Positions 16,478 through 24,645 are shown, numbered from the stretch's first letter. The stretch: 64,000 nt of DNA from Hymenobacter rigui (GCF_003944715.1 NZ_RWIT01000004.1:371918-435917), one strand, 5' to 3'. Made by a program: numbers and translations. Notes: generated from the letters alone by a model not told the origin.

Positions 16478-17386
16478 ATGGTAGAAATAACGAACCTCAC
16501 CAAAACCTTTGGCCCGCAGACGGCCGTGGACAACGTTAGCTTCTCGGTCGGGAAAGGCGAAATCCTGGGGTTTCTGGGGCCGAACGGGGCCGGTAAGTCC
16601 ACCACCATGAAAATTGCCACCGGTTACCTGCCGCCCTCGGCCGGTACGGTAGTGGTGGATGGCTTCGACGTGCAAACGGCTCCGCTGGAAGTGCGCCGCC
16701 GGGTGGGCTACCTGCCCGAGCACAACCCGCTGTACCTGGACATGTACGTGCACGAATACCTCGAATTCATTGGCTCGGTGCACGGGCTGGGCGGCAGCGC
16801 GCTGCGCCAGCGGGTGCGCCAGTTGGTGGATAGGGTAGGGCTAGGGCGCGAGCAGAACAAGCAGATCGGGGCCCTCTCGAAAGGTTACCGCCAGCGCGTA
16901 GGGCTGGCCCAGGCTCTCATCCACGACCCCGGCGTGCTCATCCTCGACGAGCCCACCACCGGCCTCGACCCCAACCAGATCGGCGAAATCCGCAGCTTGA
17001 TCCGGGAGCTGGGCCAGGATAAAACGGTCATCTTCAGCACCCACATTCTGCCCGAGGTGGAAGCCCTGTGCAGCCGCGCCGTCATCATCAACCGGGGCCG
17101 CCTCGTGGCCGACTCGCCTGTATCGGAGCTGGGAGCCCGCGCCGCCGGCGAAACCATCATCCGCGCCGAGTTCGAGCAGGCCATCGACGTGGCCCCGCTG
17201 CGGGCGTTGCCGGGCGTGCTGGCCGTGGAGGCCGAAACCGGCCACACCTACCGCATCCGGGCCCGCGCCGGCACCGACCAACGCGGAGCCATTTCGCGCC
17301 TGGCCGCCGCCCAGGGCTGGGTGTTGCTGGGGCTGCGCCAGGAAGAACAGAGTCTGGAACAGGTGTTCCAGGAGCTGACGAAGTAG
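16478..17386 (+). CDS. gldA: Gliding-motility ABC transporter ATPase GldA
   Basis: ATPase partner of GldF/GldG, the ABC transporter needed for gliding in Flavobacterium johnsoniae. 302 residues from the ATG at 16478 (MVEITNLTKTFGPQTAVDNV). Walker A GPNGAGKSTT (about 36-45), Q-loop VGYLPEHNPLYLDMYVHEY, signature LSKGYRQRVGLAQALIHD, Walker B LILDEPTTGLDPNQ, H-loop IFSTHILPEVEA, then a C-terminal extension of about 80 residues. It is directly upstream of gldF and gldG; that order supports the name. Confidence 0.93.
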   Translation: MVEITNLTKTFGPQTAVDNVSFSVGKGEILGFLGPNGAGKSTTMKIATGYLPPSAGTVVVDGFDVQTAPLEVRRRVGYLPEHNPLYLDMYVHEYLEFIGSVHGLGGSALRQRVRQLVDRVGLGREQNKQIGALSKGYRQRVGLAQALIHDPGVLILDEPTTGLDPNQIGEIRSLIRELGQDKTVIFSTHILPEVEALCSRAVIINRGRLVADSPVSELGARAAGETIIRAEFEQAIDVAPLRALPGVLAVEAETGHTYRIRARAGTDQRGAISRLAAAQGWVLLGLRQEEQSLEQVFQELTK

Positions 17387-17505
17387 CGGTACGTGGCGCA
17401 CGCTTTAGCTTGCGCCGTGCCTGGTTGCTGTATTACTTCTTTTCAAACTACCGTTAGCCCAATCTAAGCGGCCGACGGCGCAAGCTAAAGCTTACGCTAC
17501 TTTTC
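17383..17505. repeat. GCTTTAGCTTGCGCCG-word palindrome between gldA and gldF
   Basis: The left copy (GTAGCGGTACG, then GCTTTAGCTTGCGCCGT, 17383-17417) and the right copy (ACGGCGCAAGCTAAAGC, then TTACGCTAC, about 17474-17500) pair over 17 perfect bases plus GTAGCG ends. The right arm ends five bases before the gldF ATG, so it may affect ribosome access. Confidence 0.82.
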
Positions 17506-18231
17506 ATGCTCGCAATACTTCGCAAAGAATTCAACAGCTTCCTGAACTCGCCCGTGGCCTACGTGGTGCTGGGGGTGTTTCTGGTGGCTACCGGCCTGTT
17601 CGTGTGGGTGTTTCCCGACAGCTCAGTGCTCGACTACGGGTTTGCCGATTTGCAGACGCTATTCAACATTGCCCCCTGGATTTTCCTGTTCCTGATTCCG
17701 GCCCTTACCATGCGCACGTTTGCCGAGGAGAAGAAGGCCGGCACCATGGAGCTGCTGCTCACCCGCCCGCTCACCGATGGCCAGATCATCGGGGGCAAGT
17801 ACCTGGCCTGCCTGCTGCTGGCGCTGCTGGCGCTGGTGCCCACGTTGCTCTATTACTACTCGGTGTACCAACTGGGCAACCCCGCGGGCAACATCGACTC
17901 GGCCGCGACGGTGGGCTCCTACCTGGGGCTGGCGCTGCTGGCGGCCGTGTTTGCGGCCATCGGGGTGCTGGCCTCGGCCCTCACGCGGGACCAGATTGTG
18001 GCCTTTCTGGCGGCCGTGGTGGGGTGCTTTCTGGTATACTCGGGCTTCGATTCGCTGGCCTCGGTGTTTGATGGTGGCCTGGCCTACTACATCGGGCAGC
18101 TGGGCATTGCCGCCCACTACCGTGACCTGGCCAAGGGCCTCATCGACTCCCGCGACCTGCTATACTTCCTGAGCCTGATTGCCGGCTGCCTGCTGGCCAC
18201 GCGCCTAGTGCTGCAAAGCCGCAACTGGTAA
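17506..18231 (+). CDS. gldF: Gliding-motility ABC transporter permease GldF
   Basis: Inner-membrane permease of the GldAFG transporter. 241 residues, beginning MLAILRKEFNSFLNSPVAYV, the typical ABC-2 opening, with about six hydrophobic helices and the motif RTFAEEKKAGTMELLLTRPL of ABC-2/NosY-type permeases. Located between gldA and gldG. Confidence 0.93.
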   Translation: MLAILRKEFNSFLNSPVAYVVLGVFLVATGLFVWVFPDSSVLDYGFADLQTLFNIAPWIFLFLIPALTMRTFAEEKKAGTMELLLTRPLTDGQIIGGKYLACLLLALLALVPTLLYYYSVYQLGNPAGNIDSAATVGSYLGLALLAAVFAAIGVLASALTRDQIVAFLAAVVGCFLVYSGFDSLASVFDGGLAYYIGQLGIAAHYRDLAKGLIDSRDLLYFLSLIAGCLLATRLVLQSRNW

Positions 18232-18234
18232 GGG

Positions 18235-18389
18235 TTTTTTGAGCTGTTGGCTGATGGCTATTAGCTTTTGAAAAAGAATTAGCGGCTGGCTTATGAATCC
18301 AGAAGTCAAGCCCAAAAATCAACTGACCTTCGCAAGTGAATCCAGAACAACAGCCATCAGCTAAAAGCCATCAGCTAACAGCTAAAAAA
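18235..18389. repeat. AGCTGATGGCT-word palindrome overlapping the start of gldG
   Basis: TTTTTTGAGCTGTTGGCTGA (from 18235) pairs, with few mismatches, with the region 18352-18389 that reads CATCAGCTAAAAGCCATCAG, then CTAACAGCTAAAAAA. The right arm lies inside the coding sequence of gldG and encodes its residues about 6-18. Confidence 0.82.
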
Positions 18390-20057
18390 CGCGACCTGAC
18401 GCGCTTCGGGGCGGTGCTGCTGGTGCTGCTGCTGCTCAACTTCCTCGGGGGGCTGTACTTCTTCCGCCTCGACCTTACGGAGGAAAAACGCTACACCATG
18501 TCGGCCGCCACCCAGACGTTGCTTTCGGGCCTTAAGCAGCCCGTCACCGTCACGGTGTACCTGGATGGCGACTTCCCGCCAGCCTTCCGGCGGCTGCAGC
18601 AGTCGGTGCGCGAAACGCTGAACGAAATGCAGGTGCACAGCGGCTCCAACCTGCACTACGTGTTCGTGGATCCCTCGGCGGCCGGCACCGAAAAGGCCCG
18701 CAACGAGTACTACCAGACGCTGTTCAAGAAAGGCCTGAGCCCCACCAATCTGGGGGCCAACGAGAACGGCAAGCGCGTGGAGAAAATCATTTTCCCCTGG
18801 GCCGTGGTATCGGCCGGCGGCAAGGAGCAGAACGTGCTGCTACTGCGTGGCAACCAGGCCGCCCCCTCCGATGTGCGCCTCAACCAGAGCATCGAAGGGC
18901 TGGAATATGAGCTGGCCTCGGCCATCCGCAAGCTCAACCCCGGCCAGCGCAAGCGCATTGGGGTGGTGGAAGGCCACGGCGAGTTGAGCAACGTGGAAGC
19001 CGGCGACCTGATCGGCTCCCTGAGCCAGTACTACGACGTGTTCCGGGTAAACCTGGCCCAGTCAAGGCCCGAGGCGTTGCAGACGCTCAGTGCTATCATC
19101 GTGGCCAAGCCGGCCGGGGCGTACACCGAGCCCGAGAAGTTCAAGCTCGACCAGTTCATCACCCGGGGCGGCAACGCGTTGTTCTTTGTGGATGCCATGC
19201 GCGTGAACCTCGACAGCGCCAGCCGGGGCGGCATGCTGGCTTTCCCCCAGTCGCACAACCTGGATGACTTGCTATTCAAGTACGGCGTGCGCGTGAACCC
19301 CGATCTGCTGCTCGACCTCAACTCCGGCGTAATTCCGCTGGTAACGGGCATGACCGGCAACAAGCCCAAGGTGGAGCCCATGCCCTGGCAGTTCTACCCG
19401 CTCATCAACAAGTTCAGCCCGCACCCCATCACCCGCAACCTCGATGCGGTGTACACCAAATTCGTGAGCAGCATGGACACGGTGAAGGCCACCGGCATCC
19501 GCAAAACGCCGCTGCTGTTCACCTCGCGCTACACCCGGGTGTTGCCCTCGCCGGTGCCCGTGAACCTGAACGACGCCCGCCTGGAGCCCAACCCCAAGCT
19601 ATACACCTCCCAGTTCAAGCCCGTAGGCTACCTGCTGGAGGGCCAGTTCGGCTCCCTCTACGCCAACCGCGCCGAGCCGGGCACCACCAACTTCCAACCC
19701 GCCACGCCCGCCGGAGCCAAGCCCGCCAAAATTCTGGTGGTGTCGGATGGCGACTTCGTGCGCAACGAGGTGGACCCCAAAACCGGCCGGCCCTTCCGCC
19801 TGGGCTTCGACCGTCTCGCCAGCACCGAGTTTGCCAACCGTGAGCTGCTGCTCAACGCCGTGGACTACATGCTCGACGAATCGGGCCTGATTGCCGTGCG
19901 CGGCAAGCAAATCACCCTACGCCCCCTCGATAAGCTGCGGGCAGTGGAGGAGCGCCGCCGCTGGCAGCTGCTGAACCTGGGCGCGCCGCTGGTGCTGCTG
20001 GCCCTGTTCGGGGCCGTGCGCGCCTGGCGGCGGAAGCGCCGGTACGCGCGGTTTTAG
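18336..20057 (+). CDS. gldG: Gliding-motility transporter-associated protein GldG
   Basis: Third component of the GldAFG transporter: one N-terminal membrane helix (FGAVLLVLLLLNFLGGLYFF), a large periplasmic GldG domain and a C-terminal helix before the end RAWRRKRRYARF. 573 residues from a GTG start; no in-frame ATG lies before the membrane helix. A nearby ATG at 18293 opens with the same codons (ATGAATCCAGAA versus GTGAATCCAGAA) but in another frame, and it stops after 23 codons. Residues about 6-18 are encoded by the arm of an intergenic palindrome, so the true N terminus deserves checking. Motifs include GVVEGHGELSNVEAGDLI. Confidence 0.92.
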   Translation: MNPEQQPSAKSHQLTAKKRDLTRFGAVLLVLLLLNFLGGLYFFRLDLTEEKRYTMSAATQTLLSGLKQPVTVTVYLDGDFPPAFRRLQQSVRETLNEMQVHSGSNLHYVFVDPSAAGTEKARNEYYQTLFKKGLSPTNLGANENGKRVEKIIFPWAVVSAGGKEQNVLLLRGNQAAPSDVRLNQSIEGLEYELASAIRKLNPGQRKRIGVVEGHGELSNVEAGDLIGSLSQYYDVFRVNLAQSRPEALQTLSAIIVAKPAGAYTEPEKFKLDQFITRGGNALFFVDAMRVNLDSASRGGMLAFPQSHNLDDLLFKYGVRVNPDLLLDLNSGVIPLVTGMTGNKPKVEPMPWQFYPLINKFSPHPITRNLDAVYTKFVSSMDTVKATGIRKTPLLFTSRYTRVLPSPVPVNLNDARLEPNPKLYTSQFKPVGYLLEGQFGSLYANRAEPGTTNFQPATPAGAKPAKILVVSDGDFVRNEVDPKTGRPFRLGFDRLASTEFANRELLLNAVDYMLDESGLIAVRGKQITLRPLDKLRAVEERRRWQLLNLGAPLVLLALFGAVRAWRRKRRYARF

Positions 20058-20154
20058 ATGAAAGCTAAGCCATAGCTAAACAACCGGGCGTAGCAGATGT
20101 ATCATAGTTTGCAGAAATCTATATCTATAATCAATCTGAACCTAACGGCTGGTG

Positions 20155-20427
20155 ATGGAAGATTTTCTTGGGGATTTATTAGTTGGTCCCATTGTCAATG
20201 CGGTACTCAGTCCCTTCTTTAGGGCGGTATTGTTTCTACTTGGCTTCGTTTATCTCTATCTACGCTACCAGCGGCCTCAGCGGGTACAGGAGCAGTTGGT
20301 TAAGGACTATGGTGCCAGTTACGTTACGGCTGGTGGCGTTGCGTTGCGGGGGCTGCTGCAAGCGCTAATTATCGGGTTAATACTTTTCCTGTGGCTTGGT
20401 GCAGCTTACAGTATGATATTCTCATAA
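20155..20427 (+). CDS. Small hypothetical membrane protein
   Basis: 90 residues from the ATG at 20155 (MEDFLGDLLVGPIVNAVLSP), with two hydrophobic segments (about 18-35 and 67-88) separated by a basic stretch RYQRPQRVQEQLVKDYG. No family recognised. Its base composition is clearly less GC-rich than gldG and dnaN on either side, a possible sign of recent arrival or weak codon adaptation. Same strand as both neighbours. Confidence 0.6.
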   Translation: MEDFLGDLLVGPIVNAVLSPFFRAVLFLLGFVYLYLRYQRPQRVQEQLVKDYGASYVTAGGVALRGLLQALIIGLILFLWLGAAYSMIFS

Positions 20428-20480
20428 CGCTTTGGTAGCAACGAGAAGCAGCCCCGCTAGAAAACCCCACGGCCGTTGCG

Positions 20481-20488
20481 TATCTTTG
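20481..20488 (+). promoter_or_regulatory. -7 promoter box TATCTTTG before dnaN
   Basis: An exact match to the Bacteroidota TAnnTTTG box, 36 bases before the dnaN start codon. No clear TTTG -33 box is found at the usual distance, so this is a partial promoter call. Confidence 0.6.
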
Positions 20489-20524
20489 CCCTCTACCCAA
20501 CCAAGCCCGAAACGACTCTTCCGT

Positions 20525-21649
20525 ATGAAATTTATCGTCTCGTCTTCCGCCCTGCTCAAGCAGCTCCAGAGCATCAACGGCGTGGTTACGAACAACCCCG
20601 TGGTGCCCATTCTGGAGAACTTCCTCTTCGAAATTGAGGACGGCAAGCTGACGATTACCGCCTCCGACCTGGAGACCAGCATGATGACGGAGCTGCCCGT
20701 GGAGGCCCGCGAAAGTGGCCGTATTGCCGCGCCCGCCCGCATCCTGCTCGATACCCTGAAAAACCTGCCCGACCAGCCCGTGACCTTCACCCTGGACGAG
20801 GAAACCTACACTATCGAAATTGCCAGCAGCAACGGCCGCTACAAGCTGGCCGGCGAAAACGCCACCGATTTCCCCCGCGTGCCGGTGGTAAAAGGCTCGG
20901 CTCCTGTTGAAATTCCTTCTACCTCACTGGCTCGGGCCATCAACAAAACCATCTTCGCGGTGAGCACCGACGAGCTGCGCCCCGCCATGACGGGCATTCT
21001 GGTGCAGCTGGCCGATAACCAGGTAACCTTCGTGGCCACCGACGGCCACCGCCTGCTGCGCTACCGCCGCTCCGATGTGGGCGCGGGTCAGACCTCGAAC
21101 ATCATCATCCCGCGCAAGGCCTTCAACCTGCTGAAGGGCGCACTGCCCTCCGAGGCTACCACCGTGCGCATGGAGTTCAACAGCTCCAACGCCTTCTTCT
21201 CCTTCAACCAGATGCGCCTGGTGTGCCGCCTGATTGATGAGCGCTACCCCGATTACGAAAACGTAATTCCGGTGAGCAACCCCAACAAGCTCATCATCAG
21301 CCGCCAGGAAATCCTGAATTCGGTGAAGCGCATCAGCATCTACTCCAACAAAACCACTCACCAGGTGCGCCTGCGCCTGGCTGGTTCGGAGCTGACGGTT
21401 TCGGCCGAAGACCTCGACTTCTCGAACGAAGCCAACGAGAAGCTGGCCTGCCAGTACGACGGAGAGGACATGGAAATCGGCTTCAACGCCAAGTTCCTGC
21501 AGGAAATGCTCAGCAACATCGACTCCGAGGAAATCACCCTGGAGCTGAGCACGCCCAACCGCGCCGGCCTGCTCATGCCCACCCTCGCCGACGACAACGA
21601 AAGCATCCTGATGCTGGTAATGCCGGTGATGCTCAACAACTACGTATAA
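20525..21649 (+). CDS. dnaN: DNA polymerase III beta subunit (sliding clamp)
   Basis: Ring-shaped processivity clamp of the replicative polymerase. 374 residues from the ATG at 20525 (MKFIVSSSALLKQLQSINGV). Three clamp domains are visible: N-terminal to about 120 (GKLTITASDLETSMMTELPV), middle (FVATDGHRLLRYRRSDV) and C-terminal, ending LMLVMPVMLNNYV; the MPV[M/R]L end is characteristic. Housekeeping gene set between gldG and gldC; no dnaA or origin-like sequence is visible nearby. A TATCTTTG box precedes it. Confidence 0.97.
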   Translation: MKFIVSSSALLKQLQSINGVVTNNPVVPILENFLFEIEDGKLTITASDLETSMMTELPVEARESGRIAAPARILLDTLKNLPDQPVTFTLDEETYTIEIASSNGRYKLAGENATDFPRVPVVKGSAPVEIPSTSLARAINKTIFAVSTDELRPAMTGILVQLADNQVTFVATDGHRLLRYRRSDVGAGQTSNIIIPRKAFNLLKGALPSEATTVRMEFNSSNAFFSFNQMRLVCRLIDERYPDYENVIPVSNPNKLIISRQEILNSVKRISIYSNKTTHQVRLRLAGSELTVSAEDLDFSNEANEKLACQYDGEDMEIGFNAKFLQEMLSNIDSEEITLELSTPNRAGLLMPTLADDNESILMLVMPVMLNNYV

Positions 21650-21662
21650 ACTTGAGTGTGGC

Positions 21663-21748
21663 GAATGTGAAAAATGTGCTGAATGTGGCTCGAAACCATG
21701 TTCAGCACATTTTTCACATTCAGCACATTCCCCACATTTTTCACATTT
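21663..21748. repeat. AATGTGAAAAATGTGCTG-word palindrome between dnaN and gldC
   Basis: GAATGTGAAAAATGTGCTGAA (21663-21683) pairs with TTCAGCACATTTTTCACATTC (21701-21721). A further tandem copy of the right wording (AGCACATTCCCCACATTTTT) continues to the gldC ATG. Each side is built from CACATT/AATGTG units. Confidence 0.85.
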
Positions 21749-22087
21749 ATGAAGAAGTCTGAAATCCGCTTCAGCATTGCCCTCGACGACCAGAAAGTGC
21801 CCGAGGCCATCAGCTGGACGGCCACCGATGCCGGCCCCGATATTCACTTTGCCAAAGCCATCAACATTGCCCTCTGGGACCGGGATGAGCGCGGCACAAT
21901 GAAAATCGACCTCTGGACCAAGGAAATGCCCGTGGACGAAATGAAGCGTTTCTACGTGGACACCATGGGTGCCATGGCCGAGAGCATCGTAACGGCCACC
22001 AATGACTCGGTAATGGCCACCAAAATGCGTAACCTCTGCCGCGAGCTGATGGACCACATTGAAGAAGAAGAGCGCAAGCAGCGTTAA
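21749..22087 (+). CDS. gldC: Gliding-motility protein GldC
   Basis: 112 residues from the ATG at 21749 (MKKSEIRFSIALDDQKVPEA), matching the short GldC family, including KIDLWTKEMPVDEMKRFYVD and the acidic, basic-tailed end. In Flavobacterium GldC accompanies the lipoprotein GldB and is needed for full gliding efficiency; GldB is not in this window. Preceded by a palindrome and followed by a terminator. Confidence 0.92.
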   Translation: MKKSEIRFSIALDDQKVPEAISWTATDAGPDIHFAKAINIALWDRDERGTMKIDLWTKEMPVDEMKRFYVDTMGAMAESIVTATNDSVMATKMRNLCRELMDHIEEEERKQR

Positions 22088-22101
22088 TTAAGCTCACCGC
22101 C

Positions 22102-22130
22102 TGTCATCCTGAGCGTAGCGAAGAATCCCG
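22102..22130 (+). repeat. Single GTCATCCTGAGCG element
   Basis: TGTCATCCTGAGCGTAGCGA followed by AGAATCC is a lone arm of the same family that forms palindromes at 7557, 8416 and 16357. No full partner arm follows, only a short CTGACAGGATAACGC echo at 22149-22163. Confidence 0.7.
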
Positions 22131-22163
22131 GTTTGTTGCCGGAACTCGCTGACAGGATAACGC

Positions 22164-22198
22164 AAAAGGCCCCGCCAATTCACTTGGCGGGGCCTTTT
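22164..22198. terminator. Bidirectional intrinsic terminator
   Basis: AAAAGGCCCCGCCAA (22164-22178) pairs perfectly with TTGGCGGGGCCTTTT (22184-22198). It sits between gldC and the convergent exported-protein gene. Confidence 0.92.
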
Positions 22199-22217
22199 GT
22201 ATGCTACGGCATTGCTG

Positions 22218-22739
22218 TTACTGCCGGGTGCGGGTGGCGGGAGCGGCCGTAGTGCGGGCCGGGCCAATGGTGGCACCATTGCTGCTGGCCGGCAGCGGAT
22301 TCTGCACCGAATTTACGAAGATGGCATTGGCCGCTTTCGAGCCATAGTCCATGCTGAACGTGTTGTAGGTGCGGCGCGAATCATAGTAGCTGCTGTACTG
22401 GTCGGTGCTGAGTACCGACTGCAGCTCCTTGTCACGCTCCTTACACACGGCGTCGCACTGCTCCTTAATGAGCTTGGTGTTGCCGGCATTCTTCTGGTTG
22501 ATGGCTACGATTTTGGCCTGCTTATCTTCATTGATAGCCTGCAGGCGGGTTTTCTGGTAGCCATTCAAGCGCAGGTCGCGGGCCATTTGCTCGGAGAGCT
22601 GGCTGGCGTGCTGCTGTACCGGATTGAGGCGGGGGGAGGGCTGGGTTTTATCCTGCGGGGCCAGCGCGGGCTTCTGCTGGGCGTGGGCCCCAAGCGAAGC
22701 AACGAGCAAAGCAGCCGCAGCGGCAAGTTTCTTGGTCAT
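22218..22739 (-). CDS. Exported hypothetical protein, helical
   Basis: 173 residues with a clear signal peptide (MTKKLAAAAALLVASLGAHA, cleavage after AHA). The mature part is helix-rich and charged (QLSEQMARDLRLNGYQKTRL, INEDKQAKIVAINQK) with two Cys (EQCDAVCKERD), then a low-complexity Ala/Thr/Arg tail. The helical middle loosely resembles Spy/CpxP or LTXXQ-type periplasmic proteins (TDQYSSYYDSRRTYN), but I do not assign a family. Convergent with gldC. Confidence 0.78.
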   Translation of the reverse strand: MTKKLAAAAALLVASLGAHAQQKPALAPQDKTQPSPRLNPVQQHASQLSEQMARDLRLNGYQKTRLQAINEDKQAKIVAINQKNAGNTKLIKEQCDAVCKERDKELQSVLSTDQYSSYYDSRRTYNTFSMDYGSKAANAIFVNSVQNPLPASSNGATIGPARTTAAPATRTRQ

Positions 22740-22882
22740 GATATCAGGCAGTTCGGTTCAGGAAAGGACCGGCAGCTTTTCAACGCATCAGAAAACCGCT
22801 GGCTGTTACTTTCTAACGAAAAACTGTGCCAGCTAGTTTACTAGAGCCCTAAAAACCCCAGAATTATGGATATGCAAGAAAG

Positions 22883-22919
22883 TAAAAACGCCGCCATGCC
22901 TCATTAGGCACAGCGGCGC
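22883..22919 (-). terminator. Intrinsic terminator after dcd
   Basis: On the minus strand CGCCGCTGTGCC and GGCATGGCGGCG form a stem around TAATGA, followed by TTTTT (22883-22888 region). It lies 30-70 bases downstream of the dcd stop codon. Confidence 0.75.
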
Positions 22920-22951
22920 TGTTGACACCTGAAAACGGGTTATTCAGGGCC

Positions 22952-23488
22952 CTAGAACTGATTTTTCCACATCATGGATTCCACCGGCTTGGTGGTCCGC
23001 TCGTTGTATTTGGCGTTGGGCTTGCGGTTGTAGAAGTTCTCCACGTCGCCCTGCACGGTGAAGTAAATGAGCTGTCCTACGGGCATGCCGTAATACACCC
23101 GCACCGGCATGGATACGCTGATTTCCAGGGTCCAGGTGTTGCAGAATCCGATGTCGCCTTTGCCGGCAGTGGCGTGAATATCAATGCCCAGACGGCCGAC
23201 ACTGCTCTTGCCTTCGAGGAAAGGTACGTGAGCATGGGTTTCCGTGTACTCGTCGGTTACGCCCAGGTACAATACGCCAGGCTGCAGCACGAAGCCTTCC
23301 TCCGGAATCTCAAATACGTCGATTTCATTGTGCTTACGTGCGTCCAGTACCGCGTCGCGGTAAGTGGCCAGGTAGCGGCCCAAGTGCACATCGTAGGAGT
23401 TCGTCCCCAGGCAGCTCCGGTCGTAGGGTTCAATGACAATGGTGCCCCGCTCCATTTCGGCGAGGATCTGCTGATCGGTGAGAATCAT
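22952..23488 (-). CDS. dcd: dCTP deaminase
   Basis: Converts dCTP to dUTP in pyrimidine deoxynucleotide supply. 178 residues of the trimeric dUTPase-like fold: MILTDQQILAEMERGTIVI opens as in the family, with FLEGKSSVGRLGIDIHATAG and TWTLEI holding the substrate Ser/Arg and the catalytic Glu. It ends with the usual C-terminal lid (NAKYNERTTKPVESMMWKN). Preceded on its strand by an AATT-word repeat and the membrane protein 23601-24461. Confidence 0.93.
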   Translation of the reverse strand: MILTDQQILAEMERGTIVIEPYDRSCLGTNSYDVHLGRYLATYRDAVLDARKHNEIDVFEIPEEGFVLQPGVLYLGVTDEYTETHAHVPFLEGKSSVGRLGIDIHATAGKGDIGFCNTWTLEISVSMPVRVYYGMPVGQLIYFTVQGDVENFYNRKPNAKYNERTTKPVESMMWKNQF

Positions 23489-23493
23489 GGGGT

Positions 23494-23600
23494 GAATTAA
23501 GAATTATGCATTAAAAATTATGAATTAAAAAGGGGGCTCACATCACCAGCTGAACAGCAGTAGGCGGAGCACTTTTGATTCTTAATTTTTAATTGAAAAA
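23494..23600. repeat. AATTATGAATT-word palindrome
   Basis: AATTAAGAATTATGCATTAA and AATTATGAATTAAAA (23494-23530) face GATTCTTAATTTTTAATTGA (23577-23596). Imperfect; the arms are made of AATTA units. It fills the gap between 23601-24461 and dcd, two co-directional genes. Confidence 0.72.
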
Positions 23601-24461
23601 CTACTCGTCGTCCGCGTAGCTGTCGTCGGGCAATACGGCGCGCTTACGCGGACGCGGCGCGGGCTGCTCATCCGCTTCGTACTGACCATCCAGGCGCTGG
23701 CGCAGGTCGGGAAGTACGCTGGTGATGATGTAGAGCAGCAGCAGGAAGGAGCCACCCGCCAGCATAAGGCTCAGGTAGTCCATCCAGTCGTGGCGGGGCG
23801 CTACATCCAGGGAGCGGGGCGCGGCATACTCCGCGGCGGGCACAGAGGCTACGGCTACTTCGGGCTGCGGCTGCGGGTCTTCTACGGCGGCGGTGGAGGA
23901 AGACGTGGTGGAGGACGCGGTAGTCGGGCCATCGGCTGGTGGCACGGCGGCGGCATCCGCTGCCAGATCCTCGGGGGCGGGGTCTTCGGAGGCGTTGAAC
24001 TGGGCGGCCCCTTGCTTAATGGCCCGCTGCAGACTATGAATCAGGGCCACCCGCTCGTCGCGGGGCAGTACCCGGATAAAGAACTCGAAGTTGCGGTCTA
24101 CCAGCACCGCATTCAGCTGTTTTTCAAACTCCACCAGATCCGTCCGACCTTTCCCGAAGCGACTCTTGTACCGTTCGGCAATGCCATTATAATTCAGAAA
24201 CAGCTGCTTCAGGTCGTCGCGGCCGGGGAAGTTGTTGAATTCGCGCCGGGCCTTGGCCGTGCGCAATGCAGCCGGGTATTTGCCCCGGGCAAACGACTTA
24301 TCATACACCGTTTCCATCGTCCGAAAGTTCAGCTCGTCGATGGTGCGGTCAAACAGCCGCTTATTGGCTGCCGCAGGCGTTTCGGTCTGAGCCTGGAGGA
24401 TGCCGGGCGTTACAAGCCACAGCAGCAGAAAAAGCGGGAGCAGCTGACGAAATTGAAGCAT
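23601..24461 (-). CDS. Hypothetical secreted/membrane protein with C-terminal TM helix
   Basis: 286 residues from the ATG at 24461 (MLQFRQLLPLFLLLWLVTPG), a signal peptide. An extracytoplasmic helical domain follows (NKRLFDRTIDELNFRTMETV, FGKGRTDLVEFEKQLNAVLV), then a low-complexity Ala/Pro/Ser/Thr stretch (about 155-205), one TM helix (YLSLMLAGGSFLLLLYIITS, about 225-245) and a basic then acidic tail ending SYADDE. No family recognised. Type I membrane topology is inferred. Confidence 0.75.
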   Translation of the reverse strand: MLQFRQLLPLFLLLWLVTPGILQAQTETPAAANKRLFDRTIDELNFRTMETVYDKSFARGKYPAALRTAKARREFNNFPGRDDLKQLFLNYNGIAERYKSRFGKGRTDLVEFEKQLNAVLVDRNFEFFIRVLPRDERVALIHSLQRAIKQGAAQFNASEDPAPEDLAADAAAVPPADGPTTASSTTSSSTAAVEDPQPQPEVAVASVPAAEYAAPRSLDVAPRHDWMDYLSLMLAGGSFLLLLYIITSVLPDLRQRLDGQYEADEQPAPRPRKRAVLPDDSYADDE

Positions 24462-24499
24462 ACGGGCAGCGGATGGTTGCGGCAAAGGTAGGCGGTTCG

Positions 24500-24645
24500 A
24501 TAATGAGTTATGAGCGTTGAATGATGAGGTATGAATTATGTCGTTCGACCCTGCCAGGTTTGGGAAGACCCGTTACCGCTGGCTCGTAGTCGTGTATATC
24601 CTTCTCTCCGAAGAACTGACCGCGCTAAAGCATACCTCATCATTC
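24500..24645. repeat. AATGATGAGGTATG-word inverted repeat
   Basis: GAATGATGAGGTATG (24519-24533) pairs perfectly with CATACCTCATCATTC (24631-24645). The left side also carries related wording TAATGAGTTATGAGCGTTG. The right arm abuts the hemL stop codon. Confidence 0.8.

Noticed and set aside
20525..21649. Replication origin near dnaN
   Set aside because: No dnaA gene, DnaA-box cluster or AT-rich unwinding element is visible around dnaN; dnaN alone is not evidence of oriC.
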